Source: an uncultured Nitrospina sp. (GTDB lineage: Bacteria; Nitrospinota; Nitrospinia; Nitrospinales; VA-1). From it: a stretch of DNA of 64,000 nt. The stretch lies in NCBI GenBank assembly GCA_937891765.1, contig CALAGQ010000002.1, forward strand, positions 22,338 to 86,337, given 5' to 3'. The notes below the pieces were generated by a model that saw nothing but the letters and a program-made list of their open reading frames with translations, did not search any database and had not been told where the DNA came from. Made by a program: the position numbers and the translations under genes. Shown here one piece after another: positions 35,530-43,520 of this stretch (position 1 is the stretch's first letter; the number at the start of each line of letters is the position of its first letter).

Positions 35530-36060
35530 CTATTTCAACTTGTCTTTTAATTGTTGTAAAACTGCTAAACGAGGATCACCTGATCCTTCATGTTTGCAAA
35601 CACATCTATTTTCATTCAGGTTTGTCCCGCACTCGGGGCACAACCCCTCACAATCTTCTCGGCATAACCTGACTTGTGGCAGGCTCAATAGTATCAAATC
35701 CCGCACCGGATAGGCCAGATCAATTCGGCCTTCTTCATAAAATTCCTGTTCCACATCCACACCGGTCAACTCAATTTCCTCAGCCGGCTTGTTATTTTCA
35801 ACCCGTGGGATGAAGTGAACGCTGAGATTGGCTTTGACCTTAAAACTAAAATCTTCCAAACATCGGGTGCAGGTGGCAGAAACTCCTGTTTGCAAACTGC
35901 CATGGCAAAGGATCGTCTGACCCGATTTTTCCAGTTTCCCCTGAACTTTAACATCCTCCGTTAAAACACAGTCCGGGGAGTCGATATTGAAGCACTCTTT
36001 AGCCTCAAGCACATCAAAATCTAGACCCCCTTCATCAATTTGCTCAATATCAAAAAACAT
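35530..36060 (-). CDS. YceD/DUF177 family protein
   Basis: The 176-residue protein has the DUF177 core (VSATCTRCLEDFSFKVKANL) and the C-terminal zinc-ribbon-like cluster CREDCEGLCPECGTNLNENRC. DUF177 proteins are encoded next to rpmF across bacteria and plants and are linked to 23S rRNA accumulation and ribosome assembly. It is the first gene of the operon and follows the promoter at 36137-36165. Confidence 0.92.
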   Translation of the reverse strand: MFFDIEQIDEGGLDFDVLEAKECFNIDSPDCVLTEDVKVQGKLEKSGQTILCHGSLQTGVSATCTRCLEDFSFKVKANLSVHFIPRVENNKPAEEIELTGVDVEQEFYEEGRIDLAYPVRDLILLSLPQVRLCREDCEGLCPECGTNLNENRCVCKHEGSGDPRLAVLQQLKDKLK

Positions 36061-36136
36061 GGCTTGAAAAAACCTTTGAATTCAAACCCTTTACATTTCC
36101 GGAAGCTCAGTTCAGAAGGAGGGATATGGAGCCAGA

Positions 36137-36165
36137 ATGTTATCTTTTATAGCAATTTCAGTCAA
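36137..36165 (-). promoter_or_regulatory. Sigma70 promoter of the yceD-rpmF-plsX-fab-rnc operon
   Basis: On the minus strand TTGACT (36160-36165), a 17-base spacer and TAACAT (36137-36142). The leader is about 70 bases to the yceD ATG. No FapR- or FabR-like operator was recognised. Confidence 0.65.
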
Positions 36166-36227
36166 GCAAATAATGCCGCTAGGTGCGGCGCGAAATGGCG
36201 GCTGGTGATGCCGGTGACTCTTAGTTG

Positions 36228-36243
36228 CCCCCACGGCTAGTGG
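36228..36243. repeat. Dispersed short repeat, family B copy 1 (at xerD stop)
   Basis: The core CCCACGGCTAGTG also occurs at 48676-48692 and, with one change, at 48773-48789. Here its TAG (minus-strand reading) is the xerD stop codon. Confidence 0.45.
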
Positions 36244-37115
36244 CGCGGGTGGAACTGGTCGTGGACTTCGAGCATTCTTTTTTCCAGGACGTGGGTGTAG
36301 ATTTGCGTCGTTGAGATATCGGCGTGACCCAGCATTTGCTGTACGGATCGCAAATCGGCGCCTCTATCGAGTAAATGTGTGGCGAAAGCGTGTCTCAGGG
36401 TATGCGGTGATACATTGGCTTTAATATTGCTCTGGCGCACATAGTTTTTCAGCAGTTTCCAGAACCCTTGCCGTGTCATGGCTCTGGCCCTTCGGGTCAG
36501 GAACAATTCTTCCACCTTTTGTCCTTTGGCAAGAACAGGCCGCGAGTTTAATAAATAGTCCTCGACCGCCCTTCTTGCGACCATGCCTATCGGGACGATG
36601 CGTTCTTTCGAGCCCTTCCCCATCGTTCTGAGGCACCCGGCTTCAAAATCCAGGTTATGGCCTTTCACCGAGATCAGCTCAGAGACCCGCATTCCGGTGG
36701 CGTATAAAACCTCCAGCATGGCCTGATCGCGCAGGCCCATAACGGTGTCGGGATCGGGACAACTTAAAAGTTTGTCAACATCGGTCAGTGACAATAGATT
36801 AGGGAGCTTTCTCCATCTTCGTGGAGTTTCCAAAATTTCTGCCGGATTATCTTTGAGTTGTTTGTCCTGACACAGATAACGGAAAAATGATTTGATTGAA
36901 GACAGACTGCGCGCGATGGAAGACGGTGACAATCCTTCATCGCGCAATATCAGAAGAAAATTACGAACATCCGCTGTGGTAAGGGCAGACACTTTGCTAT
37001 CAGGAAAAGCTTTGGCAAAGCGCCGCAGATCGCGACAATAGTTTGTCACAGTATGAAGCGAATGCCTCTTCTCAATACGCAGATATTCGGAGAACTCTTT
37101 AATCAGTGCATCCAT
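36237..37115 (-). CDS. xerD: Tyrosine site-specific recombinase XerD (or XerC)
   Basis: The 292-residue protein has the N-terminal SAM-like domain (SEYLRIEKRHSLHTVTNY) and the catalytic set: Arg in ATGMRVSELISVK, Lys in GKGSKERIVPIG, HTLRHAFATHLLDRGAD (HxxR), LGHADISTTQIYTHV (His and the nucleophile Tyr). Length is that of chromosomal Xer proteins, which resolve chromosome dimers at dif. No dif-like site was looked up. Xer C versus D cannot be decided firmly; no second copy is in the window. The stop lies within a short repeat. Confidence 0.9.
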   Translation of the reverse strand: MDALIKEFSEYLRIEKRHSLHTVTNYCRDLRRFAKAFPDSKVSALTTADVRNFLLILRDEGLSPSSIARSLSSIKSFFRYLCQDKQLKDNPAEILETPRRWRKLPNLLSLTDVDKLLSCPDPDTVMGLRDQAMLEVLYATGMRVSELISVKGHNLDFEAGCLRTMGKGSKERIVPIGMVARRAVEDYLLNSRPVLAKGQKVEELFLTRRARAMTRQGFWKLLKNYVRQSNIKANVSPHTLRHAFATHLLDRGADLRSVQQMLGHADISTTQIYTHVLEKRMLEVHDQFHPRH

Positions 37116-37396
37116 AATAAAATTATGGTATAAAAATCAATGAGTTACAATTGTTATTTTTGTTGTAGGTGAATCCCGCTCAATCTGTTAAGCTTGATAG
37201 TTTGAATCATAGAGGATGAATTGTTAACGCAATGAAATTAGTCTCTTACTGGTATATACCCTTCCATAAGCTTCGGATCGCTTGACCTCTCCTTCGTGGC
37301 AGGTTGCTGATCCACTGCCCGCTTATTTTTTTTACCCAATCATCACAGCTTTTAGCATCTATTCATTCACAATTAATTTAAAGACCACAGACAACT

Positions 37397-39235
37397 ATGT
37401 TGAATCAGAAAATGATCAGAAATATTGGAATTATTGCCCACGTTGACCATGGGAAAACCACCTTGGTCGATTGTCTTCTCAAGCAGAGTGGAATGTTCCG
37501 CGACAGTGAACTCTCGCAGACCTGCATCATGGACAGCAATGAATTGGAGAAAGAACGGGGTATCACCATTTTTTCCAAGAATGCGGCAATCAACTATAAG
37601 GGATACAAGATCAATATCGTTGACACACCCGGCCATGCTGATTTCGGCGGCGAAGTGGAACGGATTTTAAAAATGGTTAACGGGGTTCTTCTTCTGGCAG
37701 ACGCTGTGGAAGGCCCTATGCCTCAGACCCGGTTTGTATTGAAAAAATCTCTCGAACTTGGACTCAAACCCATTGTCGTTATCAACAAAATTGATCGCCC
37801 GGCGGCACGGACGGAAGCAGTCGTGGATGAAGTTTTTGATCTGTTCGTCGAGTTGGGTGCCAATGATGAGCAATTGGATTTCTCTATCATCTACACTTCA
37901 GCCAAACAAGGAATTTCCCGGCAAACACCAACGGGCCCGAACGATGACATCACCCCTCTTCTGGACCTGGTCATCGATAAAGTTCCTGCCTATGATGGGG
38001 ATTCCGAAGGACCTTTCCAAATGCTGGTGTCCTCTATCGATTATGATGACTACGTTGGAAGAATCGCTATCGGCACCATCACACGCGGACATGTCCAGAC
38101 AAAAACCAGCTATACACAGATTGATCGTCAAGGAGACATGCATGTCTTCAGCCTTTCAAAACTATACACCTATCAGGGGCTAGCCAAAGTAGAGTCACCT
38201 GAGGCAACCACAGGGGATATTGTCGGCATTGCCGGAATGAAAGAAGTGGAAATCGGCGAAACTATTTGTGACACCAGTTGCCCGGAACCACTGCCGGTCA
38301 TTGAAATTGACGAACCTACCCTGGCGATCCATTTTTCTTCCAATACCTCGCCCTTTGCTGGCCGTGAAGGCACTTTTGTTACATCAAGGCAACTGCGCGA
38401 TCGTTTGTTTCGGGAAACCCGTTCCAACGTTTCTCTCAGAGTAGAAGAAACCGACACACAGGACACCTTCAAGGTTTCCGGTCGCGGTGAATTGCATTTA
38501 ACTATTTTAATAGAAACCATGCGCCGGGAAGGTTATGAGTTTTCCATTTCCCGTCCGGAGGTTTTGATCAAAATGATTGATGGGACTCCGCACGAGCCGG
38601 AGGAGTTTGTCATTCTCGACATTAATGATGAACATATGGGTTCCGTCATGGAGGCCATGGGGAAACGTAAGTCTACTTTGAAAAATATGATTCAAGGGGA
38701 AACCACGGCGAGGCTTGAGTTCGTCATTCCCACACGCGGACTTTTTGGGTTTCGTTCTGAATTTCTAACGTTGACCAAAGGCACGGGAATTATCAACCGT
38801 AACTTTCACAACTTCATTCCGCATTGTGGTGAAATCGCCCAGCGCGTCAATGGCGCTTTGATTGCCATGGAAAATGGAAAAACTACCGGTTTCTCCCTGT
38901 TCAACTTACAGGAAAGAGGCTCTATGTTTCTCGGAGCGGCTGAAGAAATATATACTGGGCAGATTGTTGGTATCAACAAAAAAGATGATGACATGGTGAT
39001 CAATATCTGCAAGGAAAAAAAGCTGAGCAATATGCGCGCATCCGGGTCTGACGTGAACATCACTCTCACGCCGCCACTGGTTTATAGCCTCGAGCAGATT
39101 CTTGGTTTTCTGAATGAAGACGAGTTGGCAGAGATCACTCCGAAAAGCATACGCTTGCGGAAAAAAATCCTCAGCGAAAACGACAGGAAAAGATATGGTA
39201 AAACTCGGAATGCCGTTCCCGTTTCCGTGTCCTGA
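37397..39235 (+). CDS. typA: Ribosome-associated GTPase TypA/BipA
   Basis: The 612-residue translational GTPase has the G1 motif [13 protein letters not shown]3 [17 protein letters not shown]4 NKIDRPAAR, and the BipA-specific C-terminal domain ([29 protein letters not shown]). TypA binds the 70S ribosome and helps ribosome assembly under stress. It is preceded by a 281-base gap to xerD in which I see no gene or convincing promoter. Confidence 0.97.
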   Translation: MLNQKMIRNIGIIAHVDHGKTTLVDCLLKQSGMFRDSELSQTCIMDSNELEKERGITIFSKNAAINYKGYKINIVDTPGHADFGGEVERILKMVNGVLLLADAVEGPMPQTRFVLKKSLELGLKPIVVINKIDRPAARTEAVVDEVFDLFVELGANDEQLDFSIIYTSAKQGISRQTPTGPNDDITPLLDLVIDKVPAYDGDSEGPFQMLVSSIDYDDYVGRIAIGTITRGHVQTKTSYTQIDRQGDMHVFSLSKLYTYQGLAKVESPEATTGDIVGIAGMKEVEIGETICDTSCPEPLPVIEIDEPTLAIHFSSNTSPFAGREGTFVTSRQLRDRLFRETRSNVSLRVEETDTQDTFKVSGRGELHLTILIETMRREGYEFSISRPEVLIKMIDGTPHEPEEFVILDINDEHMGSVMEAMGKRKSTLKNMIQGETTARLEFVIPTRGLFGFRSEFLTLTKGTGIINRNFHNFIPHCGEIAQRVNGALIAMENGKTTGFSLFNLQERGSMFLGAAEEIYTGQIVGINKKDDDMVINICKEKKLSNMRASGSDVNITLTPPLVYSLEQILGFLNEDELAEITPKSIRLRKKILSENDRKRYGKTRNAVPVSVS

Positions 39236-39260
39236 TTGTTCCATTTTCATTGCCCTGATT

Positions 39261-39293
39261 TTTGAAATGTTGTAGAATCAACAACCTTTCAAA
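39261..39293. terminator. Hairpin downstream of typA
   Basis: Two 13-base arms (TTTGAAATGTTGT and ACAACCTTTCAAA) pair with a single mismatch around a 7-base loop. The downstream bases are TCTCAGGG, not a T-run, so termination strength is uncertain; the position, 26 bases after the typA stop, suggests an end-of-transcript role. Confidence 0.45.
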
Positions 39294-39357
39294 TCTCAGG
39301 GCTTCTTTCTCAGCATCTTTCTGAAAAGATTGTTTCATTTTTCAAGCCCCTGAGATT
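39292..39357. repeat. Imperfect long-loop inverted repeat before fbp
   Basis: AATCTCAGGGCTT (39292-39304) pairs with AAGCCCCTGAGATT (39344-39357) with one bulge. It overlaps the preceding hairpin by two bases, so the two structures compete. It could be a leader element of fbp. Confidence 0.35.
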
Positions 39358-39422
39358 GTTTCAACAAACAAGCCTTCTTAAATTAGAAACCGGATTGAAT
39401 TTTGTCCGGGAATTGGATTCAC

Positions 39423-40457
39423 ATGCAGCACACAACCCTCGTTCAGCACGTTAGACAACAGGAAAAAGCCAGTCCCGGGGCTACCGGAGAGTTCACCAGC
39501 CTGATGAATGAAATCATGGTGGCGGCTAAAATTATTTCCCTGGAAGTAAATAGTGCGGGGATCGGAGAAGATATTTTCGGGCTTACCGGAAAGATAAATG
39601 TTCAGGGCGAGGAAGTTAAAAAACTGGATGAGTTTTCCGACATCACATTCACTACAATTATCGGCCAGTCCGGCACGGTATGTGCCATCACTTCCGAAGA
39701 AAAGGAAGAGCCTTTCATCATTCCTCCAGAAGACAATCCCGGAAAATATATTTTCATGATGGACCCTCTGGACGGGTCTTCCAATATTGATGTCAATGTC
39801 AGTATCGGAACGATATTTTCTATTTACCGCAAGAAAAGTCCGGGCAATACCGTTACCGATGAAGACCTCCTGCAAAAAGGGGATCAGCAAATTGCAGCCG
39901 GTTATATCGCATATGGTTCCAGCACAATTTTTGTCTTTACCACCGGTCACGGCGTGCATGGGTTCACGCTAGATCCGGCACTGGGCGAGTTTTTTCTCTC
40001 CCATCCTGATCTAGCCATCCCTGAGCAAGGCTCGACGTACAGCATTAATGAAGGCAACTGGGTGACCTGGGATGAACCACAAAAAGACCTGGTCGCTTAT
40101 TTAAAAGAAGATGCTCCCAAAACGGGGCGGCCCTACAAACTACGTTATATCGGTTCTCTAGTAGCGGATTTCCACAGAACTCTATTGAAGGGCGGACTCT
40201 TCATGTATCCGAAGGACACGCAAAGTCCCAACGGAAAATTACGTTTTTCTTTTGAAGCCGCGCCGCTGGCTTTTATCGTTGAGCAAGCCGGAGGAAAAGC
40301 TTCGACAGGAACTCAACGGATTCTGGATATCACCCCCACTGGCATTCACGATCGCCTGCCTCTGTTCATTGGTAGCAAGAACGATGTCGAATTAGCGGAA
40401 AAACGTCTTGCGGCTACAGTGAAAAAAGGCGGATGGTTCAAATGGTTGAGTAGCTGA
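39423..40457 (+). CDS. fbp: Fructose-1,6-bisphosphatase class I
   Basis: The 344-residue protein has the metal-binding and active-site segment MDPLDGSSNIDVNVSIGTIF and the second signature YIGSLVADFHRTLLKGGLFMYP, with SPNGKLRFSFEAAPLAFIVE near the C-terminus. FBPase hydrolyses fructose-1,6-bisphosphate to fructose-6-phosphate in gluconeogenesis or the Calvin cycle. The start at 39423 (MQHTTLV) is chosen; a TTG at 39402 would add seven residues. It is followed by hisS after 29 bases. Confidence 0.96.
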   Translation: MQHTTLVQHVRQQEKASPGATGEFTSLMNEIMVAAKIISLEVNSAGIGEDIFGLTGKINVQGEEVKKLDEFSDITFTTIIGQSGTVCAITSEEKEEPFIIPPEDNPGKYIFMMDPLDGSSNIDVNVSIGTIFSIYRKKSPGNTVTDEDLLQKGDQQIAAGYIAYGSSTIFVFTTGHGVHGFTLDPALGEFFLSHPDLAIPEQGSTYSINEGNWVTWDEPQKDLVAYLKEDAPKTGRPYKLRYIGSLVADFHRTLLKGGLFMYPKDTQSPNGKLRFSFEAAPLAFIVEQAGGKASTGTQRILDITPTGIHDRLPLFIGSKNDVELAEKRLAATVKKGGWFKWLSS

Positions 40458-40486
40458 CCCCGCCTGTTTAAAATATAGACCTAATT

Positions 40487-41752
40487 ATGAAAATTCAAAG
40501 CATACGCGGTGTTAAAGATATTCTGCCCGATGAAATCTGGAAATGGCAGTATATCGAGTCCATCGCTCACAATATCTTTCCGCGATACGGTTTCAGGGAA
40601 ATACGTCTTCCCGTTTTTGAGGACACCCGGCTGTTTTCCCGCAGTATTGGTGAGACGACAGACATCGTCGAAAAAGAAATGTACACCTTTCAGGATCGTG
40701 GTGGTGACTCCATCACACTTCGGCCAGAAGGAACCGCATCGGTGGTTCGCGCCTATGTCGAGCACAAAATGTACAATCCCCCATCAGTGCTCAAGATGTT
40801 TTATATCGGCCCCATGTTTCGCTATGAGCGACCACAAGCAGGCCGGTTAAGGCAATTCAATCAAATTGGTGTTGAGGCCATGGGTTCACCCAGCCCGGTT
40901 GTGGATGTGGAAGTGATGACCATGCTCATGGAGTTTTTCAAAGCACTGGGCCTCACCGACATCAAACTTGAGATCAACAGTCTGGGGAGTCAGGAATGCA
41001 GACCTGCCTATCGCGAGCTTTTAAAAACAGAAATCGAAAAACATCTCGACCATCTTTGCGACAACTGCAAAAATCGATACCAGCGCAACCCTTTACGGGT
41101 CCTCGATTGCAAGTCGGAACATTGCAGTAAAATCGCTGAAGGACTGCCAAAACTCATCGACCACCTGGACCCGGCCAGCGCCGAGCATTTCTCTGAAGTG
41201 CGTGCGCTTCTGGACACTGCTGGGAGCCCCTACTCCGTCAATCCTAACCTGGTTCGAGGATTGGATTACTACAACCGCACTGCGTTTGAGGTCACCTCTC
41301 AAAATTTAGGCGCACAAAATGCCATTTGCGGGGGCGGACGTTATGACACTCTGGTGGAAGAACTGGATGGCCCTTCAACACCCTGTTTTGGTTTTGCCCT
41401 CGGGCTCGAGCGTCTGGTCTCTCTGGTACCGTTTGATGACGCAAAAATACGGCCGAAAAATCCTGATATTTTTATCGTGTGTCTGGGAGAGGAAGCTAAA
41501 ACCGCCGCATTTAAAATAGCGCACGAGCTACGCTTAAAAGGAGTTCGGGTCGAGAGAGATTATGAAACGGGGAGCATGAAAAGCCAAATGCGTAAGGCCA
41601 ACAAAACCCAGTGCCGGTTGACCCTGATTCTGGGAGAAAACGAAATCCGCTCCGGTAAATTTTTATTGAAAAATATGGAAACCGGCGAGCAAACAGAATG
41701 CTCTGCCGAGGATCTGGCAACAGAAATCGCCAGACTCTCTACCGATTCGTAA
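40487..41752 (+). CDS. hisS: Histidyl-tRNA synthetase
   Basis: The 421-residue class II synthetase starts IQSIRGVKDILPDE, has motif 2-type TLRPEGTASVVRAY and MFRYERPQAGRLRQFNQIG, and the histidine-binding segment LVRGLDYYNRTAFEVTS with GGGRYDTLVEELDG. The C-terminal anticodon-binding domain is complete. It charges tRNA-His. Confidence 0.97.
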   Translation: MKIQSIRGVKDILPDEIWKWQYIESIAHNIFPRYGFREIRLPVFEDTRLFSRSIGETTDIVEKEMYTFQDRGGDSITLRPEGTASVVRAYVEHKMYNPPSVLKMFYIGPMFRYERPQAGRLRQFNQIGVEAMGSPSPVVDVEVMTMLMEFFKALGLTDIKLEINSLGSQECRPAYRELLKTEIEKHLDHLCDNCKNRYQRNPLRVLDCKSEHCSKIAEGLPKLIDHLDPASAEHFSEVRALLDTAGSPYSVNPNLVRGLDYYNRTAFEVTSQNLGAQNAICGGGRYDTLVEELDGPSTPCFGFALGLERLVSLVPFDDAKIRPKNPDIFIVCLGEEAKTAAFKIAHELRLKGVRVERDYETGSMKSQMRKANKTQCRLTLILGENEIRSGKFLLKNMETGEQTECSAEDLATEIARLSTDS

Positions 41753-41753
41753 T

Positions 41754-41777
41754 AGTTTTTGTTGGGCAAAACTTTTT
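41754..41777 (+). terminator. Weak intrinsic terminator after hisS
   Basis: AGTTTTTG and CAAAACT form an A/T-rich stem with one bulge, followed by TTTTTC. It begins one base after the hisS stop. Confidence 0.4.
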
Positions 41778-41823
41778 CTGATATCTCGCATCCTAACTTC
41801 AGGGATAAGGTAAAGCCGTACAA

Positions 41824-41853
41824 TTGACCCCTCTTATATGTCCGTGCTAGATT
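41824..41853 (+). promoter_or_regulatory. Sigma70 promoter for the Fur-family gene
   Basis: TTGACC (41824-41829), an 18-base spacer and TAGATT (41848-41853), about 30 bases before the ATG. No Fur box is visible, so autoregulation is not indicated. Confidence 0.5.
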
Positions 41854-41883
41854 AACCCATTAGAATCGTTAATTAGAGAAATT

Positions 41884-42312
41884 ATGGCTAGTAAAGAATT
41901 AGAAGTACTTGAAGATTATATTGTTCAAAACAAGCTGAAGATCACCAAGCAGAGACGCGCTGTCCTCAATGCTTTTCTGGAATGCGAAAAACATGTCAGC
42001 GCTGAGGAACTTTATAATCAAGTCACTGCCACCGACCCAAAAGTGGGACTGGCAACAGTCTATCGCACGTTGGCGCTACTGACCCAAAGCGGTCTGGCCT
42101 CGGATCTGGATTTCGGCGATGGACAAAAGCGTTATGAGCATAAATACATGCACAGTCACCACGATCACATGATCTGCACCGAGTGCGGAAAAATCATCGA
42201 GTTCAACCATCCCCTCATCGAAAAATTCCAAGAAGAAGTCGCCAGCCGCAACGGTTTCACCATCACCTCTCACAAGCTGGACATGTTTGGCCTCTGCAGC
42301 GAGTGCCGCTAA
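41884..42312 (+). CDS. fur: Fur-family metalloregulator
   Basis: The 142-residue protein has the winged helix (LKITKQRRAVLNAFLECEKH, KVGLATVYRTLALLTQSGL) and the metal-binding dimerisation domain: HSHHDHMICTECGKIIEF with C-x2-C, and FGLCSEC for the second zinc pair. Length and residues fit Fur itself. PerR and Zur cannot be excluded from sequence alone, but the Fur box at 13938-13956 fits an iron regulator. A family A repeat begins right at its stop codon. Confidence 0.88.
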   Translation: MASKELEVLEDYIVQNKLKITKQRRAVLNAFLECEKHVSAEELYNQVTATDPKVGLATVYRTLALLTQSGLASDLDFGDGQKRYEHKYMHSHHDHMICTECGKIIEFNHPLIEKFQEEVASRNGFTITSHKLDMFGLCSECR

Positions 42313-42337
42313 CCACCAGCGTGACGCTGGACCCAAT
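42313..42337. repeat. Dispersed palindromic repeat, family A copy 1
   Basis: The element contains CCAGCG-TGA-CGCTGG, a perfect 6-base palindrome, followed by ACCCAAT. It follows the fur stop immediately. Twenty-one of 22 bases (42316-42337) recur at 52862-52883, and the palindrome core recurs at 49740-49758. Confidence 0.6.
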
Positions 42338-42408
42338 AGCAATAGAGTTGATAGGCACAGGTATCTCGGCTTGATAAAGTTATTGTCTTTAAAAAATCTA
42401 AAAACAGG

Positions 42409-43305
42409 TCAGCTACTAGGAAGGGATTGGGCGCAACGAAATCCTATGTAGTTATAGATCTCATTCATGATCTGCCCATAGGTCGTTACTTTTGGGAAAA
42501 CTTTATTTTCAGGATGTAGCCAGATCCGGCTGGTGATGCGCAATGCACCGGCTGAGGAATCGAAGGCACCACCACGTATGACTTTCGATTCTCCCGTCTC
42601 TGGGCCTTGAGGATTATTTTTCGAACGGATTTTATAATAGGGTTCATACCAGTCGTTGACCCATTCCCAGACATTCCCCATCGTGTCATAGAGTCCATAC
42701 TGGTTCGGGGCTTTCCCTCCAACTGGCTGCGTTTGTTTTGCGTTATCTACATACCAAGTGTAGTCTTCATGCACCATATTGCCCCAGAAGTAGCGAGTCG
42801 TTGATCCTCCCCGCGCCGCATATTCCCATTCGGCCTCAGTCGGTAAGCGACAGGCGCCTTGTGATTTTTTGATAAATTTCTGCACATCCGGAAAATTGAC
42901 CTGCTCAACGGGCAAGCTCTCTCCCTTGAACTTGGAGGGATTGTATCCCATCACTTTTTCCCAGCGCGCCTGAGTCACCTCATACTTATCCATATAGAAA
43001 TCATCGACGCAAACTTCATGCTCCGGCTTTTCATCTTCCTGAGTGTAATCGTTGCCCATGATAAAACACCCGCCTTTTATGAACACCATTCCTTCGGGAG
43101 CTTTGTCGGCCTTGACCTGATCTTCAGGAGAAAGTTGAACCGGCACGACCCGCCGATTGGAGAGAGGAGAAGATTCCTCCGATATCTCTGGTAGTTCAGA
43201 AAAACTGGGATGCATACTTTCACTGCTCTGCTCCTCGGCTTTATCAGCACAGGCAGAAAGCAGGAAAAAAACACTGAGAATGATGAAAATTCTATAAAAA
43301 CGCAT
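42409..43305 (-). CDS. Formylglycine-generating-enzyme-like (SUMF1) lipoprotein
   Basis: The 298-residue protein has a lipoprotein signal (FLLSACADK) and a full SUMF1/FGE-sulfatase domain: MVFIKGGCFIMGND, HEVCVDDFYMDKYEVTQARW, CRLPTEAEWEYAARGG, GLYDTMGNVWEWVNDWY and a FRCAQ ending. Secreted lipoprotein members of this fold are mostly non-catalytic or peptidase-associated; the paired active-site cysteines of true FGE cannot be confirmed from the visible cysteines. It has its own promoter at 43334-43361. Confidence 0.88.
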   Translation of the reverse strand: MRFYRIFIILSVFFLLSACADKAEEQSSESMHPSFSELPEISEESSPLSNRRVVPVQLSPEDQVKADKAPEGMVFIKGGCFIMGNDYTQEDEKPEHEVCVDDFYMDKYEVTQARWEKVMGYNPSKFKGESLPVEQVNFPDVQKFIKKSQGACRLPTEAEWEYAARGGSTTRYFWGNMVHEDYTWYVDNAKQTQPVGGKAPNQYGLYDTMGNVWEWVNDWYEPYYKIRSKNNPQGPETGESKVIRGGAFDSSAGALRITSRIWLHPENKVFPKVTTYGQIMNEIYNYIGFRCAQSLPSS

Positions 43306-43333
43306 TGTTTTAACAGGAGTTGGGAAAAGGCGA

Positions 43334-43361
43334 ATAATACCATTTTAATGAGATTTTACAA
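43334..43361 (-). promoter_or_regulatory. Sigma70 promoter for the SUMF1-like gene
   Basis: On the minus strand TTGTAA (43356-43361), a 16-base spacer and TATTAT (43334-43339) with a TGG extension. The leader is about 20-25 bases. Confidence 0.55.
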
Positions 43362-43520
43362 AAATAAAACTAAGCTTTAATAAATTACTGCGGTTTTTCT
43401 TGAAATAACCCTGAAATGAGTTAAAAAATACTCATACATCCACGTATTATCCAATAAATAGCTTAAATTTTTTGTCCAAATACCGATAGATAAAGGAACT
43501 ACCTGTTACGGAGCTGGACT

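Noticed and set aside
36040..36240. Plus-strand open frame of 66 codons upstream of the yceD operon
   Set aside because: It covers the minus-strand promoter at 36137-36165 and the start of yceD, and shows no motif.
41884..42312. Fur autoregulation
   Set aside because: No Fur-box-like sequence is present upstream of the gene.
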